Assembly (NCBI GenBank): GCA_016215025.1
Contig: JACRMI010000012.1
Coordinates: 62,001-126,000, forward strand
Direction: 5' to 3'
Origin: Chloroflexota bacterium
Lineage (GTDB): Bacteria; Chloroflexota; Anaerolineae; UBA4142
DNA: 64,000 nt
Positions 1 through 9,056 of the stretch are shown piece after piece. A program made the translations under genes and the position numbers. Under the pieces are notes generated by a model. That model made no database searches, was not told the origin of the DNA, and saw only the letters and a list, made by a program, of their open reading frames with translations. How positions within the stretch are numbered: position 1 is the first letter of the stretch; each line of letters starts with the position of its first letter.

Positions 1-566
1 ACTTGATCGTCAAGCGTTATCCGCATCAGGTCAGCGGCGGACAAAAACAACGCGCGCTCATCGCCAGCGCGATGGCGTGTGCGCCGCAATTGTTGATCGC
101 CGATGAACCCACGACGGCGCTCGATGTCACCGTGCAAGCGCAGATCCTCGATTTGATGCGCGATTTGCGCGATCAGACCGGCGCGGCGGTTCTGCTCATC
201 ACGCATGACTTGGGCGTGATTGCCGAGATGTGTGATCGGGTTTATGTGATGTACGCCGGCAAGATCGTTGAGGCGAATACGACGCGCGAATTATTCCGTG
301 CGCCCAAGCATCCTTATACTCAAGGCTTGCTGCGCAGCACGGTCAGTCTTGAAAATGCGACCATGGATTTGTTTGCGATTCCTGGGACGGTACCCAATTT
401 GCACGAGCTGCCATCCGGTTGTCGATTTGCGCCGCGTTGTCCGATTGCAAGCGCGCAATGCCAACACGAACCGTCGTTCATCGCGAACGATGCAAGTGCC
501 GTTGCGTGTTGGAATGTTGAACGCGCGGCGAAGGAAGATATTTGGGAACTGGATGTTGGAGATTAG
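1..566 (+). CDS. Oligopeptide/dipeptide-type ABC transporter ATP-binding protein (5' truncated)
   Basis: C-terminal part of a DppD/OppD-type ATPase whose beginning lies before the window; the first readable codons are internal, not a start. It would hydrolyse ATP on the cytoplasmic side of a peptide/nickel/opine-class importer. Visible are the signature motif VSGGQ near the left edge, Walker [13 protein letters not shown], the switch loop with LLITHDLG, and the Cys-rich C-terminal extension of this family (GCRFAPRCP). It is followed after 76 bases by a second ATPase of the DppF type, so the pair probably energises one transporter whose permeases lie upstream. The substrate is unknown; the nucleobase-salvage genes downstream make a nucleoside or peptide substrate possible, which is inference. 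Confidence 0.9.
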   Translation, partial: LIVKRYPHQVSGGQKQRALIASAMACAPQLLIADEPTTALDVTVQAQILDLMRDLRDQTGAAVLLITHDLGVIAEMCDRVYVMYAGKIVEANTTRELFRAPKHPYTQGLLRSTVSLENATMDLFAIPGTVPNLHELPSGCRFAPRCPIASAQCQHEPSFIANDASAVACWNVERAAKEDIWELDVGD

Positions 567-582
567 AAAGTAGAAGTTAGAA

Positions 583-617
583 GTTGGAAATTAGATATTC
601 GGTGTCTAATTTCCAAC
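583..617. repeat. Intergenic perfect inverted repeat with iterated words
   Basis: A 13-base perfect inverted repeat (583-595 and 605-617, loop of 9) sits between the two ABC ATPase genes. It is preceded by partial direct copies of the same word (GTTGGA, TTAGAAGTTGGA). There is no T-tract on the + strand, so it is not a classical terminator. It resembles in style, not in sequence, the hairpins at 2459, 32871, 47265 and 51647. Confidence 0.7.
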
Positions 618-642
618 GTCCATTTTCCAATAACGAGATATT

Positions 643-1617
643 ATGCTTCAAGGTACAAATTTAACCAAAGATTTTAGTGTGCGCCTGGGATTGTTTCGCG
701 GCAATGCGACGCTGCGCGCGGTCGATCACGTTTCGCTAGCGATTCAGCCGGGCGAAACAGTTGCGCTCGTCGGCGAGTCCGGGTCAGGCAAGTCAACCCT
801 GGGACGCATGTTGCTTGGGTTGATTCCGCAAACTTCGGGCGCGTTGAATTATTGTGGGCGCGATTTTGCATCGTTGCAAGGCGATCAAGCGCGGAAATTT
901 CGGGCGGACGTGCAAGCAGTGTTTCAAGATACGAGTGCATCGCTCAACCCCCGTCGCCGCGTCGGCGAGAGCGTGCAAGCGCCTCTGCTGTTCAATCGCC
1001 GATTGAGCGCGCAACAAGCGCGTATCGAATCAGCCCAACTGCTTGAGCGAGTTGGGCTCGATCCGAAAACATTTGCTGCGCGTTTTCCGCATCAGCTCTC
1101 CGGTGGACAACGGCAACGGGTCGGTTTGGCGCGCGCGCTCGCCTCGCAACCGCGTTTCATTATCGCGGATGAACCGGTCTCGGCGCTTGACGTTTCGGTG
1201 CGCGCGCAGATTTTGAAATTGATGCAGGACTTGCAAGCGCAAGAAAAACTGGCTTACTTGTTTATCACGCACGACCTAGGCGTCGCGCGCCTGATCGCGA
1301 ATCGGGTGATGGTCATGTACCTGGGTACCGTCGTCGAAGAAGGCAACGCCGCTGATGTGTTTGCGCATCCATCGCACCCCTACACCGTTGCGCTCACGCT
1401 TGCTGCGCCGATTCCTGATCCAACTCGCGCGCGTCCGCCGCGTCATTTGATGGGCGACATTCCGTCACCGCTTGCGCCACCGTCGGGGTGTCGTTTTCAT
1501 CCGCGTTGTCCGTTTGCCCAAGCCATTTGCAAAACCGATGCGCCTCCGATGCGTGAGTTTGAACCTGGACATCTCTCGGCTTGTCATTTTGCAGACCAAG
1601 TCCGTGCGCCAAAGTAG
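643..1617 (+). CDS. Oligopeptide/dipeptide-type ABC transporter ATP-binding protein (DppF/OppF-like)
   Basis: 324-residue ATPase, the usual length for DppF/OppF. Walker A GESGSGKST (about residues 46-54), signature LSGGQRQR, Walker B IIADEPVSALD and the H-loop LFITHDLG are all intact. The C-terminal oligopeptide-type extension with GCRFHPRCPFAQAIC is present. It pairs with the truncated ATPase just upstream to form the heterodimeric motor of an importer. The ATG at 643 lacks a strong ribosome binding site; the AT-rich spacer before it carries the 583-617 hairpin. The substrate cannot be read from the ATPase. Confidence 0.93.
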   Translation: MLQGTNLTKDFSVRLGLFRGNATLRAVDHVSLAIQPGETVALVGESGSGKSTLGRMLLGLIPQTSGALNYCGRDFASLQGDQARKFRADVQAVFQDTSASLNPRRRVGESVQAPLLFNRRLSAQQARIESAQLLERVGLDPKTFAARFPHQLSGGQRQRVGLARALASQPRFIIADEPVSALDVSVRAQILKLMQDLQAQEKLAYLFITHDLGVARLIANRVMVMYLGTVVEEGNAADVFAHPSHPYTVALTLAAPIPDPTRARPPRHLMGDIPSPLAPPSGCRFHPRCPFAQAICKTDAPPMREFEPGHLSACHFADQVRAPK

Positions 1618-1701
1618 TCGAAAACATCATTGACCGCCGACCACCTCAATCGTTATGCGGTCGGTTGTCCGCGGTCTGCGGTCGTATCTTTAGGAGACAT
1701 G

Positions 1702-2436
1702 ATGACTGAAATCCAAAAACACATTCGTTGTAGACCTGGCGACGTGGCGCGTTACGTTTTGCTGCCTGGCGACCCAGGACGCGTTGAACGAATCGCGGCG
1801 CAAATGCAAGACGCCGAGGAAATCGCCCGCAATCGTGAGTACGTTGTCGTCAATGGTACGACGAATGGTGTGCCTGTTACTGTTTGTTCGACGGGCATTG
1901 GCGGTCCCGCCGCATCTATCGCTATCGAAGAATTGGTCAAGGTCGGCGCAAAGGTTTTCATTCGTGTTGGCTCAGCCGGTGGACGCCAAGACGATATCCC
2001 CATTGGCACGCCTGTTATCATGACGGCGGCGCATCGCGGCGAAGGTACTTCAAAAGTGTATTTGCCCGCAGAATTTCCAGCCGTCGGCGATCTCGACGTA
2101 ACCAATGCGCTCGTGGAAGCGGCGCGTGAAACGGGTGAGCCGTACCGGGTGGGCATAGGATTCACGCGTGATGCGTACTATGTTCAAGACAGAGCATTGA
2201 ACGAATTGCTGAAAAGTGTCGGCGTGGTCGCGGCAGAACAAGAGGCGGCGCTGTTATTCATTGTTGGGACCGTACGCGGCGTCCGCGTTGGCTCGATTGT
2301 TTCGACCGATTCAAACATTTGGCTACCGGTTCAACCGACCCTAGCAGAAAAAGAGCAACTGTTCCGGTTCGGCGAAAAGAAAGCAATCTCCATCGCGTTA
2401 CGCGCGGTGCAATTACTCGCAGCGCGTGGAATATAA
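1702..2436 (+). CDS. Nucleoside phosphorylase (uridine phosphorylase family)
   Basis: 244 residues, close to the 253 of E. coli Udp. It should cleave a nucleoside with phosphate to base and ribose-1-phosphate in the cytoplasm. Visible are the phosphate-binding LPGDPGRVERIA, the CSTGIGGPAASIAIEEL block and the RVGSAGG segment. The nucleoside-binding stretch reads AEQEAALLF where the family usually has EMEAA, so the Met that contacts ribose is replaced by Gln and substrate choice is uncertain. I chose ATG 1702 because AGGAG (1692-1696) lies 5 bases upstream; an adjacent ATG at 1699 and a longer frame from 1630 are possible. Adenine deaminase follows, consistent with nucleoside salvage. Confidence 0.88.
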   Translation: MTEIQKHIRCRPGDVARYVLLPGDPGRVERIAAQMQDAEEIARNREYVVVNGTTNGVPVTVCSTGIGGPAASIAIEELVKVGAKVFIRVGSAGGRQDDIPIGTPVIMTAAHRGEGTSKVYLPAEFPAVGDLDVTNALVEAARETGEPYRVGIGFTRDAYYVQDRALNELLKSVGVVAAEQEAALLFIVGTVRGVRVGSIVSTDSNIWLPVQPTLAEKEQLFRFGEKKAISIALRAVQLLAARGI

Positions 2437-2458
2437 TCTGACGGAAGCTTGAGGACGG

Positions 2459-2495
2459 AGGACGAAAGATAAAGCAGCCTTGCGTCTTTCGTCCT
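2459..2495. terminator. Hairpin of intergenic repeat type, possibly a terminator
   Basis: An 11-base perfect stem (2459-2469 and 2485-2495, loop of 15) is followed by TCGTCTTTTTG, which could end transcription of the phosphorylase gene. The arms contain shuffled copies of the word GAGGACGAAAGA, like other intergenic hairpins in the window. It lies only 22 bases before the adenine deaminase start, so it may attenuate that gene. Confidence 0.5.
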
Positions 2496-2517
2496 TCGTC
2501 TTTTTGTGGAGAAGGAA

Positions 2518-4209
2518 ATGATCTCACTCGATCTCTTGATTCATAACGCGCGCATCGCAGATGTTTTTCGCCTGCGCGTATTCGCGGGCTGGATCGGTGT
2601 GCGGGATGGGCGATTTGTTTACGTCGAAGAAGGCACACCTCCGCCAAATATCGAAGCAAAAGAAATGCGCGACTTGCGGCAGCGTGTCGTCGTCCCAGGT
2701 TTTATCGATTCGCACATGCACATCGAATCGTCGCACGTCACGCCACGCCGATTTGCACAAGCCGTTCTGCCGCACGGTACGACGACGGTGCTTGCCGATG
2801 CGCATGAAGTGGCAAACGTCGCAGGTGAAGAAGGTGTACGATGGATGATTCGGGCAGGGCAGAATTTGCCGTTGCGAATTTATCATGCGATTCCTAGTTG
2901 CGTGCCCGCAACCTCGCCCGATCTCGAATGGACGAGGACCGTGTTTGATGCAGGCGTAATCACACGACTTGCTCAGGAACCCGGCGTGATCGCGTTGGGT
3001 GAGGTGATGGATTATGGCGCAGTGCTGGCAAATAATCCACGCTTGCGCGGCTTGGTGGAAGCGGCACACAATACCGGGCTGATGGTCGAAGGACATATTC
3101 CCACTTTGCATGGGACCGATTTATCCCAGTATCTTGCATGGCGCGTCACGTCCGATCATACTCTCACGACGCCAGAGAAAATTCGCGAGCAGATTTCAAA
3201 AGGTCTCGTCGTGATGCTGCAAACAAAATCCTGCACACCGGAAAATATCGCCGCCGTGATGGAGCTTGTGGATCGCTCACGCATTTTGCTCGTGACGGAC
3301 GATATCGAGCCATCCTTGTTAGTCAAGGGTCATTTGTCACTCATCGTCAAGCTCGCAATTGATGCAGGTATGGCGCCTATCGATGCGATTGCTGCGGCGA
3401 CAATTCGGCCGGCGCGCTATCTTAACTTGCGCGACCTGGGCGGCATCGCGCCGGGGTTCCGCGCCGACTTTGCGGTGATGGATGAATTGGCCGCGTATCC
3501 GCCGCGTCAAGTTTTTGTTGGTGGCGAGTGTGTGGCAGCTGATGGGAAATTCGTCGAACAGGTTTTACCAGAGTTGCCAGCACTCCCAGCCAACGTGCAT
3601 TTGCCGGGTCCATTCACTGCAAACGATTTTCGGTTTACATCGAATGGCGCAACCCAGGTTACTGCGAACGCTGTTGTTTTGGTTAGCGCTACGACAAGCG
3701 CGACGGATCTCGCGCGTATACCGGTTCAACTCGACAATGGTTACCCAAGACTGGATGAGACGTTGGCGGTCGTAGCCGTCATTGCGCGGAATGGCTCATC
3801 GAAATCGATTGGCATCCTCAAGGATTTCGGTTTGAGCAAGGGCGCTGTCGCTTCCAGTTTTGCGCATGACAGCCACAATTTACTCATCGTCGGTCGCGCC
3901 GCAAACAACATGGCGCTGGCGGCGAATGCCGTACGCGAAATGGGTGGCGGCGTTGCGGTGGTGCGCGATGGCGGCGTAATTGCAACTTTGCATCTGCCGG
4001 TGTTCGGTCTCATTAGTGATGCGTCACTGGAAAACATTGTGCCTGAATTCGACCAACTTGAAATCGCACTGCGTGATTTGGGTATTCGGCATCAACGTCC
4101 GTTCTTGATGTTGTCGCTGCTTGCGTTGAGCGTCAGCCCGAAATTCAAATTCACCGATAAGGGCGTAATCGATACCGAGGCACGGAAATTGTTGCCGCCC
4201 TGGGAATAA
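2518..4209 (+). CDS. ade: Adenine deaminase
   Basis: 563 residues, within the usual length of Ade/AdeC (about 570-590). It hydrolyses adenine to hypoxanthine and ammonia in purine salvage. The amidohydrolase metal site PGFIDSHMHIESS is at about residue 60, followed by HGTTTVLADAHE and GEVMDY; the metal-binding VTDDIEPSLL comes near residue 260 and the C-terminal adenine-deaminase domain is complete. I place the start at ATG 2518, with GGAG at 2508-2511 six bases upstream; an in-frame GTG at 2506 is less likely. It forms a salvage block with the phosphorylase before it. Confidence 0.95.
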   Translation: MISLDLLIHNARIADVFRLRVFAGWIGVRDGRFVYVEEGTPPPNIEAKEMRDLRQRVVVPGFIDSHMHIESSHVTPRRFAQAVLPHGTTTVLADAHEVANVAGEEGVRWMIRAGQNLPLRIYHAIPSCVPATSPDLEWTRTVFDAGVITRLAQEPGVIALGEVMDYGAVLANNPRLRGLVEAAHNTGLMVEGHIPTLHGTDLSQYLAWRVTSDHTLTTPEKIREQISKGLVVMLQTKSCTPENIAAVMELVDRSRILLVTDDIEPSLLVKGHLSLIVKLAIDAGMAPIDAIAAATIRPARYLNLRDLGGIAPGFRADFAVMDELAAYPPRQVFVGGECVAADGKFVEQVLPELPALPANVHLPGPFTANDFRFTSNGATQVTANAVVLVSATTSATDLARIPVQLDNGYPRLDETLAVVAVIARNGSSKSIGILKDFGLSKGAVASSFAHDSHNLLIVGRAANNMALAANAVREMGGGVAVVRDGGVIATLHLPVFGLISDASLENIVPEFDQLEIALRDLGIRHQRPFLMLSLLALSVSPKFKFTDKGVIDTEARKLLPPWE

Positions 4210-4257
4210 TCTGTAACCGAGTCCGCCAGGGAAAGGGAAGGTGAGGGGCGTAAACAG

Positions 4258-5184
4258 ATGAACGTTTGCTCACTACGTTTGTTCAATTTCAAATCGTCAT
4301 ATCCGCCACAGAAAACCAGTGTGATAATCCCTTGCCTCAACGAGGGCGATCACTTGCGCCAAACGGTCGAAAGCCTCTGCGCTTGCAAGGTCCGCCCGGA
4401 CGAAATCATTATCGTGGATAATGGATCCTCCGATGGCTGTAGTGATTTTATTGAGCGCGAAAACTATGCGGTACCGACTCAGCTCTTCAAACTGAGCGCT
4501 CCGCTCGGAGTGTCCAAGGCGCGCAATTTTGGCGCGGAGCGCGCGACTGGTGAGATCTTGGTGTTTGTCGATGCCCACGTGCTTTTTCCCGAAACTTGGA
4601 TAAAATCGATTCAGAATGCTCTTCGCAATCAGGCGGTTGGTATCGCGGCTCCGGGAGGAAAGGCGTGGGGCAATCCCCGCGCTACATGTTTTGGTTATCG
4701 TTTGAAGAATCTAAAATTGGAAATTGATTATCTTCGCTGGAAAGGGTTGACGCCTTACGCCGTGCCGATGGTCCCAGGTTTCTGCCAAGCCTTTCGCAAG
4801 GATTTGTTTCAACAGATCGGCGGCTATGATGCGGGGATGATCAACTATGGGATGGAAGATACCGAAATTTGCATTCGTCTTTGGTTGCTCGGATACCAGG
4901 TGCAGATCATTCCCAACATTCTCGTCACGCATCTATTTCGTCCCCGATTTCCCTATGAAGTAAGTTGGACGAATCTCATTTACAATTCGCTGCGCACCGT
5001 CCATGCCCACTTTAATTCGGAACGAGTTGAACGTGCGATCGCTGAACTCAAGTCTCTTCCCGATTTTGACAACGCTGTAAATTTGCTCAATACGAGCGAC
5101 ATTTGGGATAGACGGCGCAATCTGGAATCGATTCGCCAGCACGATGATTCCTGGTTCTTTGAAAAGTTCGGTATGAAGTTGTGA
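4258..5184 (+). CDS. Glycosyltransferase family 2 with GalNAc-T-like C-terminus
   Basis: 308-residue cytoplasmic GT-A glycosyltransferase. The nucleotide-sugar fold starts at VIIPCLNEGDHLRQT (about residue 22) with IIIVDNGSSDG. A DAH metal-binding triad (VFVDAHVLF) stands where DxD is usual. The motif GGYDAGMINYGMEDTEICIRLW marks the acceptor half found in polypeptide-GalNAc-transferase-like enzymes. No membrane segment is visible. GAGGGG about 9 bases before ATG 4258 supports the start. Sugar donor and acceptor are unknown, and no other cell-envelope genes lie next to it. Confidence 0.85.
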   Translation: MNVCSLRLFNFKSSYPPQKTSVIIPCLNEGDHLRQTVESLCACKVRPDEIIIVDNGSSDGCSDFIERENYAVPTQLFKLSAPLGVSKARNFGAERATGEILVFVDAHVLFPETWIKSIQNALRNQAVGIAAPGGKAWGNPRATCFGYRLKNLKLEIDYLRWKGLTPYAVPMVPGFCQAFRKDLFQQIGGYDAGMINYGMEDTEICIRLWLLGYQVQIIPNILVTHLFRPRFPYEVSWTNLIYNSLRTVHAHFNSERVERAIAELKSLPDFDNAVNLLNTSDIWDRRRNLESIRQHDDSWFFEKFGMKL

Positions 5185-5223
5185 GCGGCAACGCGTAGCT
5201 CGATCGATAGTTGAAAAAATAAA

Positions 5224-5937
5224 TTGAAAGAATCAAGCCAACTCAAAAAATCGAAACCTTGCGGCATTGGGGTGCGTAACGAAAAATCGTTGCACGCCGC
5301 GTTGAAACGTTGGTACATGCAGCCCGGCGATCAACTGGAAGCTCGTGTCGATGGGTATATCGTCGATATTGTGCGCGGCGAACAATTGATTGAAATTCAA
5401 ACGCGGAATCTCGCAGCGCTCAAACGCAAACTACGCGCCTTGCTCGAGCATCATCCTCTTCGACTCGTTTATCCTATCGCCCAAGAAAAATGGATCGTGC
5501 GCAAAACGGCTTCGGGCAAAGAAATCCTCGCTCGTCGAAAATCACCTCATCGCGGGCAGTTGCGCGACCTCTTTGGGGAACTCGTCAGTATTCCGGATCT
5601 CATTCTGCATCCCAATTTCGTTTTAGAGATTGCCCTGATTCAGGAAGAAGAAATTCGTCATGCGGATGGGCGGGGGAGTTGGCGACGGCGAGGACATAGC
5701 ATTCATGACCACAAACTCCTTCAGGTTCTTGAAACGGTCACGTTTGAAACGAAGCAAGATTTTCTCTCCTTCCTGCCTGGCGATTTGGAACAACCATTTT
5801 CGAATCAAAGCTTGGCGACGCGTCTTGGAGATTCTATTTACGCAACGCGTCGAATGACGTATTGCTTGAGGAAGATGGGTGTCATCCGCCTAGTGGCAAA
5901 GAATAGAAATCAACTTTTGTTTCAAATCGCCGGGTGA
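5224..5937 (+). CDS. Unknown protein with restriction-endonuclease-like core and winged-helix-like tail
   Basis: 237 residues; I do not recognise the family with certainty. The N-terminal third reads ARVDGYIVDIVRGEQLIEIQT, that is D-x(6)-D, a short loop, then E-x-Q. This fits the beta-hairpin core of PD-(D/E)XK nucleases with Gln in place of the last Lys. The C-terminal 80 residues (SLATRLGDSIYATRRMTYCLRKMGVI) look like a winged helix. The start is a TTG at 5224 with no clear ribosome binding site and is uncertain. It stands alone between a glycosyltransferase and a transporter with its own promoter. A DNA-binding or nuclease role is inference only. Confidence 0.6.
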   Translation: MKESSQLKKSKPCGIGVRNEKSLHAALKRWYMQPGDQLEARVDGYIVDIVRGEQLIEIQTRNLAALKRKLRALLEHHPLRLVYPIAQEKWIVRKTASGKEILARRKSPHRGQLRDLFGELVSIPDLILHPNFVLEIALIQEEEIRHADGRGSWRRRGHSIHDHKLLQVLETVTFETKQDFLSFLPGDLEQPFSNQSLATRLGDSIYATRRMTYCLRKMGVIRLVAKNRNQLLFQIAG

Positions 5938-5950
5938 ATAACATTGTTCT

Positions 5951-5979
5951 TTGTCGCTGCAGCTTGGCTGTGATACAAT
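5951..5979 (+). promoter_or_regulatory. Sigma-70-type promoter for the YidE/AspT-type transporter
   Basis: TTGTCG (5951-5956), a 17-base spacer and TACAAT (5974-5979) match a housekeeping promoter. A transcript would begin near 5987, about 26 bases before the ATG at 6013, leaving GGAG (5998-6001) as ribosome binding site. It is the only start signal seen between the previous gene and the transporter. Confidence 0.65.
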
Positions 5980-6012
5980 GACGCCAATTTGCCTTGTGGA
6001 GATGTTTTTGTA

Positions 6013-7662
6013 ATGATCGAGCTTTTGCGTAATGATCCACTGTTGCTGCTCTTTGTCGTTGCGGCAATTGGCTACTTGGTGGGACGGATCGAAATTCATG
6101 GGATCGGATTGGGCGTCGCAGCGGTCTTGTTCGTCGGGATTGTCATCGGCGGGTTGGATCCGGAACTCAAGTTGCCTGATCTGGTCTATGAGCTTGGATT
6201 GGTCTTGTTCGTTTATACTGTAGGACTAAGCAGCGGTCCTGGCTTTTTTGCTTCCTTTCGACACAAAGGACTCTACAATTTGCTCTTTGTGTTGAGCATT
6301 CTCGCGTTGGCATTCGGATTAGCGTTGCTCATCCGTTGGCTGTTTCAACTTACGCCTGCATTGACCGCTGGCATCTTTGCGGGCAGTCTCACCAATACAC
6401 CTGCCTTGGCAACCACGCTTGATTATATTCGCGCGAATGCCGCGCCCGATGTACGGACGGCGATGCTGAACGAGCCGGTCATTGGTTATTCCGTCACGTA
6501 TCCCATGGGTGTCATTGCTATGATCCTGGCTCTTTCGTTGTTTCGTCGATTTTTCTCATCGCGGCAGGCAGCCGGAATGGCGACACCTGAATCGCCGAGC
6601 AACTTTGATCCGCATCTCTACAATCGCACAATTCGAATCACTCGTCCGTTAGCCACAACGGGTTCGATTCAGGAGTTGATGGCGCAATACCAGTGGAATA
6701 TCGTCTTTGGACGATTGCGACACGATGGTCATTTGCAAGTTGTCACGCCACAGACTCGGTTCGCGATGGGTGACCTCGTGACCGTGGTGGGTGCGTCGGT
6801 AGACCTGGAGCAAGTCACAACCGATTTGGGCGAAGTCAGTCAAGAGCAATTGAATTTGGATCGCAGTGAATTGGATTTTAGAAGAATCTTTGTCTCCAAT
6901 TCCCAATTGGCGGGCAAGCGCGTGCGCGACTTGAACCTGTCCAAACAATACGGTGCGATTATCACGCGTGTGCGCCGCGGCGATGTCGAATTCCTTGTTC
7001 AAGGCGATACGGTGTTGGAGCTGGGTGATCGCGTCCGCGTTTTGACGCGCAGAGAAAACCTGAAGCAAGTTGGTGAGTTTTTTGGAGATTCGTATCGGGC
7101 GCTCAGCGAGATCGACGTGGTGACGTTGGGGCTAGGTTTAGCGTTAGGTCTATTAGTCGGACTTGTGCCGATTCCATTGCCTGGAGGTGTAACCCTCACG
7201 TTAGGAATTGCAGGTGGACCGTTACTGGTCGCGCTCGTGCTGGGTGCGCTTGGGCGAACGGGTTCGCTGGTTTGGTCGATGCCGTACAGCGCGAATCAAG
7301 TCCTGCGGCAGATGGGCTTGGTCTTTTTCTTGGCAGGGGTTGGAACACGTTCGGGGTATGCTTTCTTTTCGACGCTCATGACCGGCGGCTGGAATGGTGG
7401 GCTGGCGATTTTTATCGCGGGGTTGCTCATCACTACGGTCATCGCTCTGGCGACTCTAACGGCGGGCTATTTTATTCTCAAGCTCCCGTTAGATATATTG
7501 ACTGGAGCTTTGGCGGGTATTCAAACGCAACCGGCTGTCCTGGGATTTGCTTTGGCGCAAACGGATAACGATCAGCCGAATGTTGGTTATGCTTCTGTGT
7601 ATCCGATGGCATTAATCGGCAAGATTCTATTTGCGCAATTCCTCATGCTTTTGCTGCGTTAG
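6013..7662 (+). CDS. Putative transporter of the aspartate:alanine exchanger (AAEx)/YidE family
   Basis: 549-residue inner-membrane protein of the AspT/YidE/YbjL type: two inverted sets of about five membrane helices flanking two TrkA-C (RCK_C) regulatory domains. The first set holds FVYTVGLSSGPGFF and the GSLTNTPALA motif. The TrkA-C domains lie at about residues 200-350 (LRHDGHLQVVTPQTRFAMGDLVTVVG and a second copy around QGDTVLELGDRVRVL). The second set repeats the fold with FFLAGVGTRSGYAF and GALAGIQTQPAVLGF. Members exchange small carboxylates or amino acids, but the substrate here is unknown. The gene is transcribed alone and ends against the convergent beta-helix gene. An upstream TTG at 5989 is a less likely start. 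Confidence 0.85.
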   Translation: MIELLRNDPLLLLFVVAAIGYLVGRIEIHGIGLGVAAVLFVGIVIGGLDPELKLPDLVYELGLVLFVYTVGLSSGPGFFASFRHKGLYNLLFVLSILALAFGLALLIRWLFQLTPALTAGIFAGSLTNTPALATTLDYIRANAAPDVRTAMLNEPVIGYSVTYPMGVIAMILALSLFRRFFSSRQAAGMATPESPSNFDPHLYNRTIRITRPLATTGSIQELMAQYQWNIVFGRLRHDGHLQVVTPQTRFAMGDLVTVVGASVDLEQVTTDLGEVSQEQLNLDRSELDFRRIFVSNSQLAGKRVRDLNLSKQYGAIITRVRRGDVEFLVQGDTVLELGDRVRVLTRRENLKQVGEFFGDSYRALSEIDVVTLGLGLALGLLVGLVPIPLPGGVTLTLGIAGGPLLVALVLGALGRTGSLVWSMPYSANQVLRQMGLVFFLAGVGTRSGYAFFSTLMTGGWNGGLAIFIAGLLITTVIALATLTAGYFILKLPLDILTGALAGIQTQPAVLGFALAQTDNDQPNVGYASVYPMALIGKILFAQFLMLLLR

Positions 7663-7688
7663 CAATTTGTCGAAGTGGCTGTTTTTTT

Positions 7689-9056
7689 TTATCGCAACAG
7701 CAGCGGCAAGTAGGTGCGCGATTCGCTAGCGGCTTGATATTCGTCTGCGCCCACATCGGATGCCGAACCATTTGGGCGCAGATTGCCGTCATAATCGTCG
7801 CTTACGCCGGTGACCACTGCCGCATGATCGATGGCGTTCGTCGCGGTGGAGCGCAAATGCAAATCGCCGATGGACGGATCGATCAACCAACTAGCTTGTG
7901 CGTTCGTAAGGTTGCCGCTCTGCGTTGCCGTTGCGCCGTCGCGGGGCATCAACGCATCGTTGACCAGATTGTTGATGATATCGGCATTCGTGTTGGCAAA
8001 GCGCCATTCAATTGCCGAGAAGGTATGGACGGGATCGGCGGTGTACACTGTGTTATGCAGCGCGCGCGCATTGCACGCATTCCACAAACAGATGCCGCAG
8101 TCGAATCCATATTGAGAGTCAAACAACCGACTGTCCGTGGCGACGACAAAATTATTGCGTATGACGCCTGCATAATGATCGACATAGCCGGAGGCGGTGG
8201 GACAAAGACCGGGATACATGCGTTTTCCGGTAGCGTTCGTCGCCATGCCGAACCCAACGCCACGCGCGTTGTTTCGAAACAAGTTGCGCTCGACAATCGT
8301 CTCGGCGCAGCTATTCCACATGTGAACGCCGTGTTCCGATAATCCACTCTGACACCAAAACCCCTCGATCACATTATCGCGAATAACCCAGCCGCGCGAT
8401 TGATGCGCATCGACGCCGCCCGTGTAGCAGTTGTTGCGAATCTGGGTGCGCCCCACATCGGTCAACTCGATGTGGGAGCAAGCGACGATGCCGTTGTCAG
8501 TAAAGTATGCGGCGTAATCGCCGGTGTACGGATTGATCTTGATCGCCTGTTCTCCTGGGTCGATGATGTGGACGTTGTAGACCAGCGTGTTGTTCGTGTC
8601 GCTGCTGCTCGTGCTCATTACGTGAATGGGATGATAGTACGCCTCGCGCAAAGTCAGGTCGGCGATGGTCACATTTGAAGCGACGATCTGAATGATTTCG
8701 GTGGTGTCGTAATTCCCGTCGAGGATGACAGCATCTCGGTTGCCACTCGCCGAGCGAGCAGTCACATTCGGCACATCGATTCGCAAATACACACCGTTGA
8801 GATTGTAGGTGCCGTCGGCGATGAGAATAGTCGTGCCCGAGGTGGCATTGTTCACTGCGCTTTCAAGTTGCCCGACTGTGGAAACGTTGACGATGGCGCC
8901 TGTCGCCGGAGGCAAGGCCGCGCATTGCGAACTCGCGATGGATGGGACAATTGCGTTGCGAGGTGTGGGAGTTTGGGTGTCAATTTTTAGCGCATTCGCT
9001 GTGCTAGCAGATACAGTGAAAAAGATGACGATGAGCGCAAGGGTTGATATTTTCAT
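7689..9056 (-). CDS. Secreted right-handed beta-helix protein with YLPLLLR tail
   Basis: 455 residues with a signal peptide (MKISTLALIVIFFTVSASTANA). A long parallel beta-helix follows, with repeating N-rich rungs such as IRNNCYTGG, IRDNVIEGF, VERNLFRNNARG and IRNNFVV, as in pectate-lyase-like and NosD-like proteins. Eight or more Cys suggest an oxidised extracellular protein. The C-terminus TYLPLLLR matches a tail I associate with exported Chloroflexota proteins. The ATG at 9056 overlaps the stop of the SARP regulator (ATGA), so translation is probably coupled. Polysaccharide binding or cleavage is possible, but no catalytic residues can be assigned. Confidence 0.82.
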   Translation of the reverse strand: MKISTLALIVIFFTVSASTANALKIDTQTPTPRNAIVPSIASSQCAALPPATGAIVNVSTVGQLESAVNNATSGTTILIADGTYNLNGVYLRIDVPNVTARSASGNRDAVILDGNYDTTEIIQIVASNVTIADLTLREAYYHPIHVMSTSSSDTNNTLVYNVHIIDPGEQAIKINPYTGDYAAYFTDNGIVACSHIELTDVGRTQIRNNCYTGGVDAHQSRGWVIRDNVIEGFWCQSGLSEHGVHMWNSCAETIVERNLFRNNARGVGFGMATNATGKRMYPGLCPTASGYVDHYAGVIRNNFVVATDSRLFDSQYGFDCGICLWNACNARALHNTVYTADPVHTFSAIEWRFANTNADIINNLVNDALMPRDGATATQSGNLTNAQASWLIDPSIGDLHLRSTATNAIDHAAVVTGVSDDYDGNLRPNGSASDVGADEYQAASESRTYLPLLLR

